The notes below the pieces were generated by a model. The model searched no databases. It was not told where the DNA came from and was given only the letters and a program-made list of their open reading frames with translations. Source: Persicaria tinctoria (taxonomy: Eukaryota > Streptophyta > Magnoliopsida > Caryophyllales > Polygonaceae). Taken from it: 64,000 nucleotides of DNA. Location of the stretch: assembly GCA_037127255.1 (NCBI GenBank), contig JBANSL010000018.1:16713175-16777174 (forward strand), given 5' to 3'. The translations under genes were made by a program, and so were the position numbers. The first letter of the stretch is position 1. Every line of letters starts with the position of its first letter. Positions 1 through 11,779 of this stretch are shown piece by piece.

Positions 1-1341
1 GGTAGATCTCAGCAGGCAGGTATTGATTGTGATGAGACGTTCAGCCCTGTGGTCAAGCCTGCCACTATCCGAGTGGTCCTGAGTCTAGCTCTGTCGCGCA
101 ACTGGGCCATCCATCAGTTAGATGTCAAGAACGCATTTCTCCATGGCCATCTGAATGAGACTGTCTACATGTTTCAGCCGCCGGGGTTTGCTGATGCTGA
201 CCGTCCGAAGCATGTCTGTCTCCTCAAGTGCTCTCTGTATGGTCTGAAACAGGCTCCGCGGGCTTGGTTCCAGCGTTTTGCCTCTCATCTGCTCCGTTTG
301 GGTTTCACTGGCAGCCGTTCCGATTCGTCTCTGTTTATCTATCGCCGAGGCTCAGACTTGGCATTCCTGTTGCTATATGTCGACGACATCATTCTCACCG
401 CCTCTTTTGATGCTCTTCGGACGTCTATTATTTCGCAGTTGAGTGCGGAATTCGCCATGTCTGATCTGGGTCAGTTGTCTTATTTTTTGGGAGTTGCTGT
501 TCAGCGTCATGCGTCAGGTTTGTTTCTCTCACAGAGTAAGTATGATGCAGAGATTGTTGCTCGGGCTAAGATGGTCAACTGTAATCCAGTCGCCACCCCT
601 GTCGATACATCCAACAAGCTTAGTGCTCATTCTGGTCCTTTGGTTGATGACCCGACATTGTACAGGAGCCTCGCTGGTGCTCTTCAGTATCTCACTTTCA
701 CCAGGCCTAACATTAGTTACGCCGTTCAGCAGGTCTGCTTGTTCATGCATGCACCTAGGGAACCTCACTTTCAGGCTTTGAAGCGGATCATTCGGTACAT
801 CAGCGGCACTCTTGAGCTCGGCACCACGATCACTCCTTCCTCTAAGCTCGATCTTGTTGCTTACACTGATGCAGATTGGGGTGGTTGTCCTGACACACGT
901 CACTCCACGTCTGGGTACTGCGTCTTCCTCAACGACACCCTTGTGTCATGGTCTGCCAAGCGTCAGTCCGTCGTATCTCGCTCCAGCGCTGAGGCCGAAT
1001 ACAGGGGTGTTGCCAACGTTGTGTCCGAGTGCTCTTGGCTCCAAAACCTCCTCCTTGAGCTCTGTTGTCCCCTTCAGAAGGCCACTCTGGTCTATACGGA
1101 CAACGTCTCCGCCGTCTACCTGGCTAGCAACCCAGTCCAGCATCAACGCACGAAGCACATTGAGCTTGATCTCCACTTTGTAAGGGACAAGGTTGCCATT
1201 GGACATGTCCGCGTTTTCCATGTCCCGTCCTCTTATCAGTACGCTGATATATTCGCCAAGGGTTTACCTCGACAGTTATTCATTGATTTTCGTTCCAGTC
1301 TCACTGTAAGGACCCCTCCCGTTTCGACTGCGGGGGTTTGA
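1..1341 (+). CDS. Copia element A: 3' part of pol (reverse transcriptase-RNase H), cut by window edge
   Basis: The frame is open from base 1, so the true start lies outside the window. The product is the C-terminal half of a Ty1/copia polyprotein, which copies element RNA into DNA inside virus-like particles. Visible parts are the RT region with the YVDD catalytic motif near 380, the KSLYGLKQAPR-type motif just upstream (here CSLYGLKQAPRAW), and a RNase H domain ending with the typical RTKHIELDLHFVRDK stretch near 1150. There is no stop or frameshift in the visible 446 codons, unlike copy B at 40354-44456, which matches it closely. The stop codon TGA at 1339-1341 overlaps the first bases of the 3' LTR, as in copy B. 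Whether the upstream part is intact cannot be seen. Confidence 0.93.
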   Translation, partial: GRSQQAGIDCDETFSPVVKPATIRVVLSLALSRNWAIHQLDVKNAFLHGHLNETVYMFQPPGFADADRPKHVCLLKCSLYGLKQAPRAWFQRFASHLLRLGFTGSRSDSSLFIYRRGSDLAFLLLYVDDIILTASFDALRTSIISQLSAEFAMSDLGQLSYFLGVAVQRHASGLFLSQSKYDAEIVARAKMVNCNPVATPVDTSNKLSAHSGPLVDDPTLYRSLAGALQYLTFTRPNISYAVQQVCLFMHAPREPHFQALKRIIRYISGTLELGTTITPSSKLDLVAYTDADWGGCPDTRHSTSGYCVFLNDTLVSWSAKRQSVVSRSSAEAEYRGVANVVSECSWLQNLLLELCCPLQKATLVYTDNVSAVYLASNPVQHQRTKHIELDLHFVRDKVAIGHVRVFHVPSSYQYADIFAKGLPRQLFIDFRSSLTVRTPPVSTAGV

Positions 1342-1478
1342 TAGATTACATAGGTCTTAATATTGTATAGTGGGCTAAAAGCCCATTAAGGTCCAATACC
1401 TTTGTAACCTATATATATATGTTATATCAATGAATGGAAACCCTAAGGAGGACTTTACATCAAATCTATCATTCTACA
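1339..1478 (+). repeat. 3' LTR of copia element A
   Basis: This 140-bp sequence starts TGATAGATTAC and ends ATTCTACA, so it has TG...CA ends. It matches both 141-bp LTRs of copia B (40354-40494 and 44316-44456). A purine-rich CTGCGGGGG tract directly precedes it and is the probable polypurine tract. The 5' LTR and the target-site duplication lie outside the window. Confidence 0.92.
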
Positions 1479-3381
1479 TCTCCGTCCCGGTGTTCCTCTT
1501 GCTCCGCCTTCTCCGACCGATAGGCCATGGCGCGGCGCTGCCGTCGCCTTTGGCCACCTACCTGAGCTCTATTCTTGAATCCCCAATCACCAAACCCCAT
1601 TCCTCAAACAAACATCAAACTAACCCTAACTTTTCTAGATCTAAAAACCCTCCCAAATTTCCCCAAACCTTTGTCTGCAACCTTCAATTTACCAATAATC
1701 AAACTGAATCTGCCACATGCAACTGGACTGGTGGATGGGATTGCCCGATTTTGGCTTTGCCGTGGCCTGAGGGCTTCGTTTTGGGCAATCCCCTCTCCAT
1801 TTTGTCCGACAACACCAACCCGAGAGGATGACTTCCAATCTCTATGTGGATGGATGACATCTTCCTTCTCAAGAACTCAAATCATCAACAACTCCAACAG
1901 TGCCGTCCTACTCTGGCGCGTTTGGCTTCCCTGCTGTGTGACCCGGGCTCGGGAACCGAACGCTGCAGTTGTACGCCTTGGCTGTTGTCAACGCTGACTG
2001 GGGAGCAACCCGTTATTTGTAAATTTCGGTCTGCTTTTCAGACTTCTCACAACCCTCCCCAAATCTGGGGAAAAAACACATGCAAACCCAAATCTTCAAA
2101 AAAAATTCAGCAAAAAACTTTAAAGTTGCTATACTGTTTTCGCAAATTTCTTTGCTTCAGTTTCTACTCTTTTCAGGCCCAAATGTGTGGAAGTTACTGG
2201 GTCAGGCTGAATACCAACTCTCTAGTTTGGCAGGTTAAGATTATGAAGGGTGCCAGTTCAACTTTCAATACGATTCCAAGAACAGATAAGTTTAATAATA
2301 ATCCTTTGTTCTCCTTATATATTGATTTATGCTCTGTCACTTATGCTTTAAATAATTGTCTGAATTGGGATCCTTTGTATGAATTGCTTCTGTTGATCGA
2401 ATGCCTTTACCTTGATTATATTGCTATGTTAGGTAACCCTAGAGGCCTGGCCTTAAATCTCTATATTTTTTGCTTTACCTGTATGCTTGTTGGTTGTATT
2501 TTGGTGAACATCTGTGACTCTTGGAGTGAAGACTCTCCACATTTTTCTTTTGGAGATCGTCCTTTCCAAGATCACCATGCGGCTATGGCTACCTTCACTC
2601 CTAAATGCTACAGCTATTCACCTCTCTGCTATAATCTATCTGATATGTACAACAGGTGTCGAATCTACAATCTAAATAATCCCCTTTCTTCTGTCTTTGA
2701 AAACTGTGTTGTTTTGAAGAAACTTGTGCTGATGTTTTGGTCATGTAATTTCCTGAACAATTCTGATCTGTGGTGGGGGGTTGGGCCATATTTTTCTTTT
2801 GGTTCCCACCCCCTCCCGGATCCTCTAGCAGCTAACTATGATGCTGTCTATTTTAATGTCCCCTATTATATGTAATTGCTACCTGATCTCCCCTGTCGAG
2901 AGTGAAACACTAACTATATGTAGGTACTGCACTAATAAGATATGGATGACTTACAAAAATAAGGTAGGTATATCTCTCTGCCCTGATCTCACAACAAAAC
3001 TCAAGCAACACCCCACTGATTACTTAGTTTTTCAGGTGGTGGTTAGCTACCCCAAACTTCTGAACAAACCTTTGAAAACCAAACTTTCTATCAAATTTTC
3101 TACTACAAATATGATATGTACAACAGGTGTCGAGTTTACCTATCTCATGGCTCAAGAAGTTTACCTACATGTTTGGGAGGACAAGAGACAAGAAGCCAGA
3201 ATTTTGCAGAGCAAGACAGTGATCAGTCTAAGCAGCTACAGTGAGAAGGACCTAAGTTATATAGCTCAGTCTTCTTATTTCATTGTAATCCCTAGTTTGC
3301 AGGATAATACACTTTGTATACTAAAAACTAGTCTTCATTCAATACATAAACACCAGTTGGTGTCTTTATACAAATTGCGTT
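1479..3381 (+). other. Probable 5' region of LINE A, no recognised protein
   Basis: This stretch lies between the copia A LTR and the endonuclease start of LINE A. It holds two fairly long open frames (1844-2875, 343 codons, and 2838-3389, 183 codons), but I recognise no domain in either and see no CCHC knuckle as in many plant L1 ORF1 proteins. Cysteine and aromatic residues are frequent, which does not look like a normal protein. A 21-bp direct repeat (GATATGTACAACAGGTGTCGA) occurs near 2642 and again near 3113. It is probably the decayed ORF1 and leader of the LINE, but it could be unrelated DNA. Confidence 0.4.
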
Positions 3382-4239
3382 ATGATTAATATAGCTTATT
3401 GGAATGTAAGAGGTACTAGAAGGCCAATTTTGTGGCAAGAAATCAATCATCTTAGACATACTAACAATTTGGATATGTTAGCACTTTCAAAAACCAAATC
3501 CGAGTCTCCTCCCTCGGATGATCAACTTAAGATGTCTGGATTCCATAAGCTCATCTGCATCAAATCAAATGGAAGGAAAGGGGGTTTATGGATCCTACAG
3601 AAAGCCAATATTGCAGAGGTTAGTATTGTTCTTGAAGAAAATCCTAGATATATTCTAATTAAATGCTTTGTAGAGAACCATAACCTTATTCTTGCCTTTG
3701 TCTATGCCCCTTCTGTTGAAAATGAAAAGGACAACTTTTGGTAACAGTTTATTACCTCCCTTAGCAAATTTAATATCCCTCTCATGATCATAGGTGATCT
3801 TAATGAGATTGAATCCGATACAGAAAAAGTTGGAGGGGTCACTCCCACCCTAAATAGATTTAGAAGATTAAGATTCGTGAAAGAAGAACTTGATCTTCAT
3901 ACTCTTCCTTTCACTGGCTCTCCCTTCACTTGGAGGAAAAGAAAATCTTCTCAAAACAATACTTTTGAACGGCTTGGCAGAATTCTGGTCCATCAACAAA
4001 TTCTAAACTGGTTTCCAAACCTTTGTACCAAACACCACTCCTTCTCAAAATCTGATCATTGTCCTATCTCTCTTGAACTTGGGCTCAAGAGAAATAGAAA
4101 AAGATGTCCGTTCAGATTTGAAATGGCATGGACCTCAAACAAAATGTTGGAATCCATGATTAGGAAAGTTTGGTCCTATAAATTAAATGGCTCGAATGGC
4201 TATAAGCTTATGCAAAAACAAAGATTACTTAGAGAATAA
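3382..4239 (+). pseudogene. LINE A endonuclease (exonuclease-endonuclease-phosphatase fold), broken
   Basis: Translation from the ATG at 3382 gives the N-terminal signature of plant L1 endonucleases: MINIAYWNVRGTRRP, then a KTKSE catalytic segment near residue 35 (an ETK-type motif). Further on come IGDLNEIES, the usual GDFN-type metal-binding site near 3790, and an SDHCPI motif near 4055. A TAA at 3742-3744 interrupts the frame, and the second part ends at 4239 just before a shift into the RT frame. In the family this enzyme nicks target DNA to start reverse transcription. This copy cannot make a full-length product. Confidence 0.85.
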
Positions 4240-4445
4240 TCAAATCTTGGTGTAAAGCTTACCCCAACAACATCACTAAACAACTCTCCTCTGTTGAGAA
4301 TCAGATTAAAACTCTTCAAGATCGTCTGCCTTGGGGTTCTATCTCCACAACTGATCAACTTAAACTTAACAGACTAGAGCATAAAAGAACTCGGCTTCTA
4401 GAATTTAACTATAACTTCTGGAAACAAAGAGCAAAAGTTAAACAC

Positions 4446-6578
4446 TTGCAATTAGGTGATAGGAACACTAAGTTCTTTCAAATCACAGCTAGAATCAGAA
4501 ACTTTAAAAGATCTACCAGATCTTTTATTACCAAACATAATACAATCTTGACTGACCAAGAGCTCATTCTTGACCATATTTCTAAAGAAATGGCAGAACG
4601 CTTCATTGGTCATAATCAAAGAAAAATTTCCCCCGATCAAGTTTGGAATATCCAACCTCAAATCACTCAAACTGAAAATAGTGATCTGATTGCTCCTCCT
4701 TCTGATTCCGAAATCAAGCAAACGATGCTAAGTATGGCTGAAGATAAAACTCCGGGGCCGGATGGTTTCCCCCCTGAGTTTTATAACCATTATTGGAATA
4801 TAATTGGTTATTCCTTTTGTAAAGTGATTAAAGCTTTCTTTCACTCTGGCCAACTTCTCTCTGAAATTAATCAAACCTTTATAGCTCTGATTCCAAAAAT
4901 TGAAAATCCCACTACCATTAATCATTATAGACCTATTAGCCTCTATAATACAGTCTATAAGGTCATCTCTAAAATTCTTGCAAATTGCCTTAAAAAGGTC
5001 CTTCCCAAACTCATAAACCCTTTCCAAGGTGCCTTTGTTGAAGGAAGATCGATCCAAGATAACACTCTTATAGCTCATGAGATCTTTCATTCTTTTCATA
5101 AACATAAAGGAAAACAAGGTTGGATGGCTTTAAAGTTGGATATGAAAAAGGCCTACGATAAAATAAACCGGTCCTACATTAAAGCTGTTCTTGAAAAATT
5201 TGGCTTTCACCAAACTTGGATTAACTGGGTTATGAAATGTATTACGTCTACTTCTTTCTCAGTTTTAGTAAATAATACCCCTGGTCCTGTCTTTAAACCA
5301 AATAGAGGGATTAGACAAGGTGATCCTCTTGCCCCCTATATGTTTGTCCTTGTTATGGAGGGTTTGTCAAGAGAACTTCACAAAGAAGCATTACTTGAAG
5401 ATGCCTTGGTAGGATTCAGGTTCAAGAAGAATGGTACGCCCATCCCCTTCTTAACCTTTGCAGATGACACCATTATCTTTTCTAAGGCAGCTCACACTAG
5501 TCTGAATACGATCCAAAATATTATAAATAATTTCTCAAATTTATCAGGACTCACAATTAACTATAATAAAAGCTCCCTGCAATGCTCTAGAAATGTAAAC
5601 CCAAATTTGGCAAGAGATCTCTCTGCCCATATGGGCGTTCCTATCTCGAAAACATTGGAAAAATATCTGGGTATCCCTATTGTGAGCGGCTGTATCAAAA
5701 ATTGTGTTTTCGATGAGGCGGTGGAAAACCTTAAAAAACAGCTAACTAAATGGAAAGCCTCGAGTCTCTCTCAGGCTGGAAGAGCTGTTCTCATTCAATC
5801 AAACTTGAGCTCTAAGACAAATTACCTTATGCAGAATTTTCTACTCCCAAAGGGAATTCTTAACCAAATTGACCAAGTCAACAGAAACTTCTTTTGGAAT
5901 AAAACTCCAAGTGATAGATATATTCCCCTAATCGGATGGGATCAAATCTGTAAACCAAAATCTCAGGGTGGTATGGGTCTTAGAAAAGTTGAAGATCTAA
6001 ACAGCTGCCTACAAATGAAACTCTTGTGGAAATTTTATAATAATGAGGATAGTCCTTGGGTGAGAATTATCAAAGAAAAATACCTTAATCAGGAAGATAT
6101 AAGTAATTTTAATAAAAATGATACCTCCTGGCAGCTTGGCAGACTTCTCTCCCTTAGGCAGAAATTTGAAGCAGGAATTCTTTGGATTGTGGGTGATGGC
6201 TCAAAGATAAATGTATGGAAGGATCCCTGGATCCCTTCCACTAGTCTCTCCCAGTTCTTAGGTAACAATGATCTTTCCTTAACGGTCAAAGACCTCATCA
6301 CAGACAACAAAGATTGGAATGAAGATCTCCTAAGATCTATGTTCCCTCCTAATATCATCCAAAAGATTCTCCCGATTAGAATTTCGACTTATCAGACCCA
6401 GGATAAGTTGATTTGGACTCCAGAGGCATCAGGAAAATTCTCTGCAAAATCAGCTAGAAAGATAATTACCCCATCAACCAATGAAGCTGATGGACATACT
6501 TGGATATGGAAGCGAAATCTGCCTCCAAGAACGAAGAATTTTCTCTGGAAACTAAGGATTGATTGCAGAGGAAACTAA
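4446..6578 (+). pseudogene. LINE A reverse transcriptase, 710-codon open frame
   Basis: The open frame covers the whole non-LTR reverse transcriptase. TPGPDGFPPEFY lies near 4750, RPISLYNTVYKV near 4930, GRSIQDNTLIAHE near 5045 and IRQGDPLAPYMF near 5320. The catalytic FADD motif (TFADDTIIF) is intact near 5460. After the RT comes the usual C-terminal 'GMGLRKVEDLN' region and the start of the zinc-binding RT-associated domain (WIWKRNLPPRTKNFLWKL), which ends at a frameshift. The domain itself is uninterrupted, but the frame has no proper start and is disconnected from endonuclease and RNase H, so I class it as a pseudogene. Confidence 0.9.
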
Positions 6579-7492
6579 GGACCCTGTTAATAGGTATGTC
6601 AACAGGGTCCCAAGTCAATGCTCCCTCTGCAATCAGGATGAAGAGGATGCAACCCACCTCTTCACTAAATGTACATTTTCAAGAGAAATCATCGCCCTTT
6701 TTGAGCAACAATCCGGTATGTTCTTCCCTGAACTAAATAACACGACCTCTCTCCATTCTGATCTAGACAGTCTTAAAATGGCAAATCACAATTTTGATGA
6801 ACTTGTTTGTATTTGGCATACCATTTGGGAAACTAGGAATGACCTTATCTTTAGACACAAATAGCCTTCCGATAAGATTCATATTCTTAGGAGAATCAAT
6901 CAGATTCTCCATGATTGGAGAGAAGGATTAGGCCGTCCAAAAAAGGCCACTGCTACAAAAACCAAAAGGGCCACTGCTAGATGGAGGAGGCCTCCTAGTA
7001 CTATCTACAAAATTAATGTAGATGGTTCTGTCAACCTTTCTGGTAAGAACCAAATAGGTGGGATCATTAGGGATTCCGAGGGTCATATTATTGATGTTTT
7101 TTCAAGGATATGTATGAAAGCTCAGTCATCCAAATGGAGGCGTCAGCTGTCTTGATGGGGTTATAGAGAGCTAAGGAGAAAGGCCTTTTGAAGATTATTT
7201 TGGAATGCGACAACCAAGTTTTGGTTAGGTCGGTAAAGCAGCAGCAAAGTCCGAGATGGGAAGTCATGAGACACGTTGAAGACATTTCTACTCTTCTCTC
7301 AAAGTTTGAAATGGCAGAGATCCATCATATTTATAGATAAGCCAACATGTCGGCAGATTACATTGCTAGGAATGGAATTATTTGTAACTTACAGTCTATC
7401 CCCTTTCATAGGGAGTTTTGTAACATCATCCTTCAGGATGATCCTGGAGCTACGCTACTCTTATAGTAGCAACTCCGTTTGTTTGCCTACTG
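6559..7492 (+). pseudogene. LINE A C-terminal zinc motif and RNase H, broken
   Basis: After a frameshift near 6565 the frame continues with CSLCNQDEEDATHLFTKC, the Cys-Cys-His-Cys pattern of the plant RT-associated zinc-binding domain. A stop follows at 6862-6864. RNase H-like sequence starts near 7010 (INVDGSVNLSGKNQIGGIIRD), with the first catalytic Asp in VDGS, and later stretches shift frame. It ends at the poly-A tail. Confidence 0.75.
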
Positions 7493-7509
7493 TAAAAAAA
7501 AAAAAAAAA

Positions 7510-7900
7510 CTTCGTGGGCACCACGCGAAATTTTTTAAAACTTTGTATACCACGCAGAATTTGTAAAAGTTTGTTGACACCACGCGGAATTTCCCAAATA
7601 TATATATACATTTTGTTAGGATTGGAGACTTCAGTCACCCCGAACCTCATAGATCCGCCACTGGGTAGGTGAACACAACCCTAGATATCTTAGTTGACAA
7701 GACATTCAAATTGCCTTTGAAATTCTCGATGTGTGCTCAGACTTATACGATGATTAAGGGAATGAGGTCGCACATTGCCTTACTAATTTATGTCCTTATG
7801 TTAGTTAGTTTATTCTTGTATTTAGATTTTAGACCATTATTTTATTTCTAAGCACATTTTGGATGATTTTATTTTATTTAACTTTTTTTTATACAAGTAA
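7510..7900. other. Spacer with a short degenerate direct repeat
   Basis: From 7510 to about 7595 an imperfect repeat of about 30 bp occurs three times, each with a CACCACGCGRAATTT-like core followed by AACTTTGT or a similar sequence. I see nothing recognisable between 7600 and 7900. Confidence 0.45.
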
Positions 7901-8702
7901 AAATTTGGTGAATATCCATTTTTCATGTCAAAATTAAGTAAATGTCCACTTTTTTTACATAATTAAGTAAATATCCATTTTTTTCAAAAATACCCCTCCT
8001 TCCCCATCCCTAACCCTTCCTTATTCCCCCTTTGACCATTTTTAATTTTAACATTGACTAGTCAACATTGACCATTCCAGTCAACGCCTGCATTTGATGA
8101 CAGTTGAGTATATTTTTCTGGTGACAGTTAATTGTGACAATTATTTTGGTGACAATTGATTTTTTTGTAATAGTTTATTTTTTCCGGTGACAGTTAGGGG
8201 AAAAACTTTTCTAGTGACAATTGATTTTCTTCAAGTCACAGTTGCTAGTAACACTTTTCCTCGGTGACAAATGAGATTTTTCTGCTAATAGATGATTTTC
8301 CCGATGACAATTGTTGGTGACAACTATTAATGACGAGGTTGATGACAATATATTGTCACCATGATATTATAACCTTAAAAAAATTGTCACCATAACATTA
8401 CACATCACCAAGACAATATATAGAACACTGTTTTCATATTGTTTAATCAACCGTGTTGTCACCAACTTATAAAAAAACATTGTCACCAACCTCTTTCCAG
8501 TAATCTATTGACACCAACAATAAAACAGTGTAACCAACCTATTTTCATCAAGCTTTGGTCAATAATCTACTATCACCAATTACAAAACTTTGTCACCAAT
8601 CTAGTGTCAACCACCTATTTTTAGAAATTAATTGTCACCAACGACAAAATAGTGTCACCAACCAATTGTCACCAACGACAAAGCACTTTCATCAAACTAA
8701 AA

Positions 8703-9090
8703 TGTTTACAATGCTAATGTTATCACATTTTTCATCTAATATTAACACATTTTTGTTACAAAACTGAAACCTAGAACAAGGGGATCATAGACCCAAGAAG
8801 GGATAAACCTGAGCAGACGAAAATGTGATGTACAGTATACTTTAGGGTTTAGGGTTTAGTCTTTAGGGTTTAGGGCCTAAACCCTAAAATGTGTATACAT
8901 TACCAATGTTATCAGATTTGTCATCTAATATTAACGCATTTTTGTTACGAAACTGAAACTCTAGAACTAGGGGAGAATAGACCCTAAAGGGGCTAAACTT
9001 GAGCAAACGAATAATTCGATGTACAATACTATAACGGCATCACATTTGTCATCTAATACTAACGCATTTTTGTTACAATAATAACCGTAA
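8703..9090 (+). repeat. Direct repeat, about 135-190 bp spacing, about 2.5 copies
   Basis: The core 'ATGTTATCACATTT-TCATCTAATATTAACACATTTTTGTTAC' recurs near 8715, 8907 and 9030 with a few changes. The first two copies continue with a shared GAAACTGAAAC-CTAGAAC-AGGGG segment. Copies 1 and 2 are separated by a telomere-like stretch. Confidence 0.7.
8841..8888 (+). repeat. Short telomere-like TTTAGGG/CCCTAAA stretch
   Basis: Four imperfect TTTAGGG units are followed by the inverted CCTAAACCCTAAA. It is only 48 bp, so it is an interstitial motif rather than a telomere. Confidence 0.75.
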
Positions 9091-9387
9091 GTAGATGAAA
9101 TTTGATGTAAAGTTTAACTTTATAATACTTAATTGTCAGACTACAACAACTTGCAAAAATATCAAAACAAAGGGGAACAGTTGAGACGTTCATACTTAAC
9201 ATCCAAAATAGTAAGACCCTCTATAGTCATCCTCTCTGTCTATACGCATCCATATACTTGTCTGAAATAACTTCAATACCACCATGAAATGTAAGACCCT
9301 CGATATATTTGATGGTATACATACCACAACTTCGACTACAATTGAACAGAAGGATAATGAAAATTACAATATAGCTAATTGAGATAT

Positions 9388-10785
9388 AAATTCCATTTGT
9401 CACCAAAACAGAATATATAACTCTACCAATTGTCACCAATCTAAAAAAACAACAAAATAACTAGGGGTGTGCGTTACCGAGTATCCGACACGACACGGTT
9501 AACCGTGTCGGATACCCGAAACCGTTTAAGACCAATATGCCGAACCGTGCACGAACCGCCAGGAACCGGGTATCCGACACGGTAAGGGTATTCGGATCCG
9601 TGTCGGATACCCGTGTTATCCGACACGATCCGTTAGGGTTTTTTTTCCCTGGCCTTGTCACTGTGTTGCAGACTTGCAGGCTTGCGGCAACAGGTGCTAC
9701 TGCTGGTGGGAGGACTGAGGAGGGAGGAGTCCGGATGGCGCCTGGGCTCGTCGCTTCGGGTTCGCAAATCAGGCTCGCTCATGGCAGACGAGGTGTTCGT
9801 CGGCTTCACCCTCCGTTTTCGTTGGTCAGGGCACGAGTGGGACAGCGCCGGCGTGAGAAAGAGGTGGCTTCGGTGATCGAGTGGGGAAGCGAGATTTGAG
9901 AGAGAAAGGTGGAGGGAGGTAGTGGCGCTGGTTGGCTTTGGCTCCGATAAGCGTCAGAGGCCGACGCTTCAGATCTGAGCGCAAAATGGGAGGGATTGAA
10001 CACGAACAGTCGGCATCGACGACCAAGGCCTCAGATCTGATCGAGGAGGATGGAATTTGGAAGGAGGAGTGAACACGAACAGCAATTTCGAGCGAGGATG
10101 ATGGAATTTGGAAGGACGATTGAATTTCGGTGAAGAGCAATGGGCAAAGAGAAATCAGAGGATGTCGGCGAAGTTGTAAAATGGTTGAAATTAGGGTTTT
10201 AAGAACTCTCCGCTAGTCCACTGTTGAGAAAGGTTAAAAAAAAATTAAGACTAAAAGGAAGAATAAAATGTAACTTATGGGAATTGAATTCAGATCTAAT
10301 GAAACAAAGCAAGTCCACCCTCCTCCCTGGAACCAACTGAGCAAGCAGAACATTTTGTTACCTAAGGTATTCTATTTATACAAGTAATATACCTCCAGAT
10401 ATAAAATTTTAAAATAAAATAAAATTAAACGGTTCGTGTCGGGTATCCGACAAGGGGATTTGCCCGAACCGTATCCAAACCGTTTACAGCCGTGTTTTCT
10501 CGGTTCGTGTCATTATCGTGTCGTGTTTTTTCGGTTTCGGGTTTTTTCGTGTCATGTTTTCGTGTCGTGTTTTCGGTTTCGGGTTTTTTTGCACACCCCT
10601 AAAAATAACAACATAAATTCCATTTGTCACCAAAATAGAATATATAACTCTACCAATTGTCACCAATCTAAAAAAAACAACATACATTCCATTTGTTATC
10701 AAAACAGAATATATAACTCTACCAATTGTCACCAATCTAAAAAACAAAAACAAAATAATAACATAAATTCCATTTGTCACCAAAC
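9388..10785 (+). repeat. About 70-bp tandem repeat array split by the hAT element
   Basis: The unit reads ATAAATTCCATTTGTCACC, then AGAATATATAACTCTACC, then AATTGTCACCAATCTAAAAAA. Copy 1 is at 9388-9453. Copies 2 and 3 start near 10612 and 10682. A partial copy 4 starts near 10759. The hAT element at 9462-10601 sits between copies 1 and 2. Confidence 0.85.
9462..10601. mobile_element. Non-autonomous hAT element with 8-bp target duplication
   Basis: The ends are perfect 11-bp inverted repeats, TAGGGGTGTGC and GCACACCCCTA. They are flanked by the identical 8-mer AAAATAAC at 9454-9461 and 10602-10609. TIRs of this type with an 8-bp duplication are diagnostic for the hAT superfamily. Both subterminal regions are rich in GTATCCGACACGG/CCGTGTCGGATAC and TTTCGTGTC motifs. 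The interior (about 9650-10200) is GC-richer with short open frames but no recognisable transposase, so the element must depend on another copy for movement. Confidence 0.92.
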
Positions 10786-11278
10786 AATGAAGCAAACCCC
10801 TTATAGTCTCATTTAAATTGATGATGTATAATCAAGCTATATACTAATTGTCATCAAACAAGCAATTGTTACCAAAATAAACAAGCAATGATAAACTCTT
10901 GAAATTGAACAACATATAAAGTAAGAACGAATTAGATTCATCAAGAAGAACACTAAACTGAATGATCCATTTGAAGTAGATAGAAACACACAAACCCTTG
11001 ACTATTTTGGTAAATGTCTGCATTTGGTGACAGTTTTTTGGTGACAATTATGTATTATCCCTAAGCAAATATTATCACCAACCTACTATCGCTAAATAGA
11101 TAACATTATCACCATCTCCTATTGTCACCAACCTACTTTAGTACTCTGTTGTCACCAACAATAAAATAGTGGCATCAACCTATTGTCATCAATATCTTAT
11201 TTCAACAAATATTTGTCACCAAGACCATGTAATCACAAAAAAACTGTCATTACTATACTAAATATCACCAAGATAGTA

Positions 11279-11412
11279 ATCTATTGTCACCAATGACAAA
11301 ACATTATACCCTAGTGTGACTAAAATTAAGCAAACAGTAATCTATTGTCACCAATGACAAAACATTATACCCTATAGTGATTAAAACTAAGCAGACAACA
11401 ATCTATTGTCAC
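11279..11412 (+). repeat. 61-bp tandem repeat, about 2.2 copies
   Basis: AATCTATTGTCACCAATGAC followed by AAAACATTATACCCTA starts near 11279 and again near 11340. A third start occurs near 11401. It contains the regional TTGTCACCAA motif. Confidence 0.8.
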
Positions 11413-11779
11413 CAAACTGAAACTCCATCCTCAATCATTCAACAAAAACTGATCTAGAATCAAGCTGTCATTGAAGATTCCGTAGGCTTTAATTAGCTAC
11501 ATAAACTCCATCCTCAATCACTCAACAATCCATCATGTAAGAGAGATGCATCAAGTTAACACTTCACACACACCTCAATGAGTAATCTAACAAAAATGTG
11601 TATGATCTAGTGGTTCAAATTTAAACAAGAAAGTAACTATTGGCAACAAAAATAACTCCGAAACGTGATACATAGCCAACGAAGAACACAATTCAGCAAG
11701 GGAATTCTACCTTTTAATTAACAACAATCTTCTATTTGGCTTGACTCCACAAGGACATAAAGTGGCACCACCTTCAGCA

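Larger units (their letters stand above)
3382..7509 (+). mobile_element. LINE A (L1-type non-LTR retrotransposon), decayed
   Basis: In order there are an AP-type endonuclease, a reverse transcriptase, a zinc-knuckle-like C-terminal segment, an RNase H domain and a 16-base poly-A tail at 7494-7509. This is the plant L1 layout. Reading frames are broken by a stop at 3742, a frameshift near 4240, a frameshift near 6565 and further stops after 6862. I found no target-site duplication next to the tail. The 5' end may have been displaced by copia A. Confidence 0.9.

Noticed and set aside
8841..8888. Telomere or telomere-fusion site
   Set aside because: Only about 48 bp of imperfect repeats in both orientations; this is common in interstitial DNA and transposons.
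9537..9899. 120-codon and other open frames inside the hAT element
   Set aside because: They arise from GC-rich subterminal repeats and overlap on both strands; no domain is recognised.
8095..11412. CRISPR-like look of regularly recurring TTGTCACC
   Set aside because: The motif is too short, spacing is irregular, and the setting is a plant transposon.
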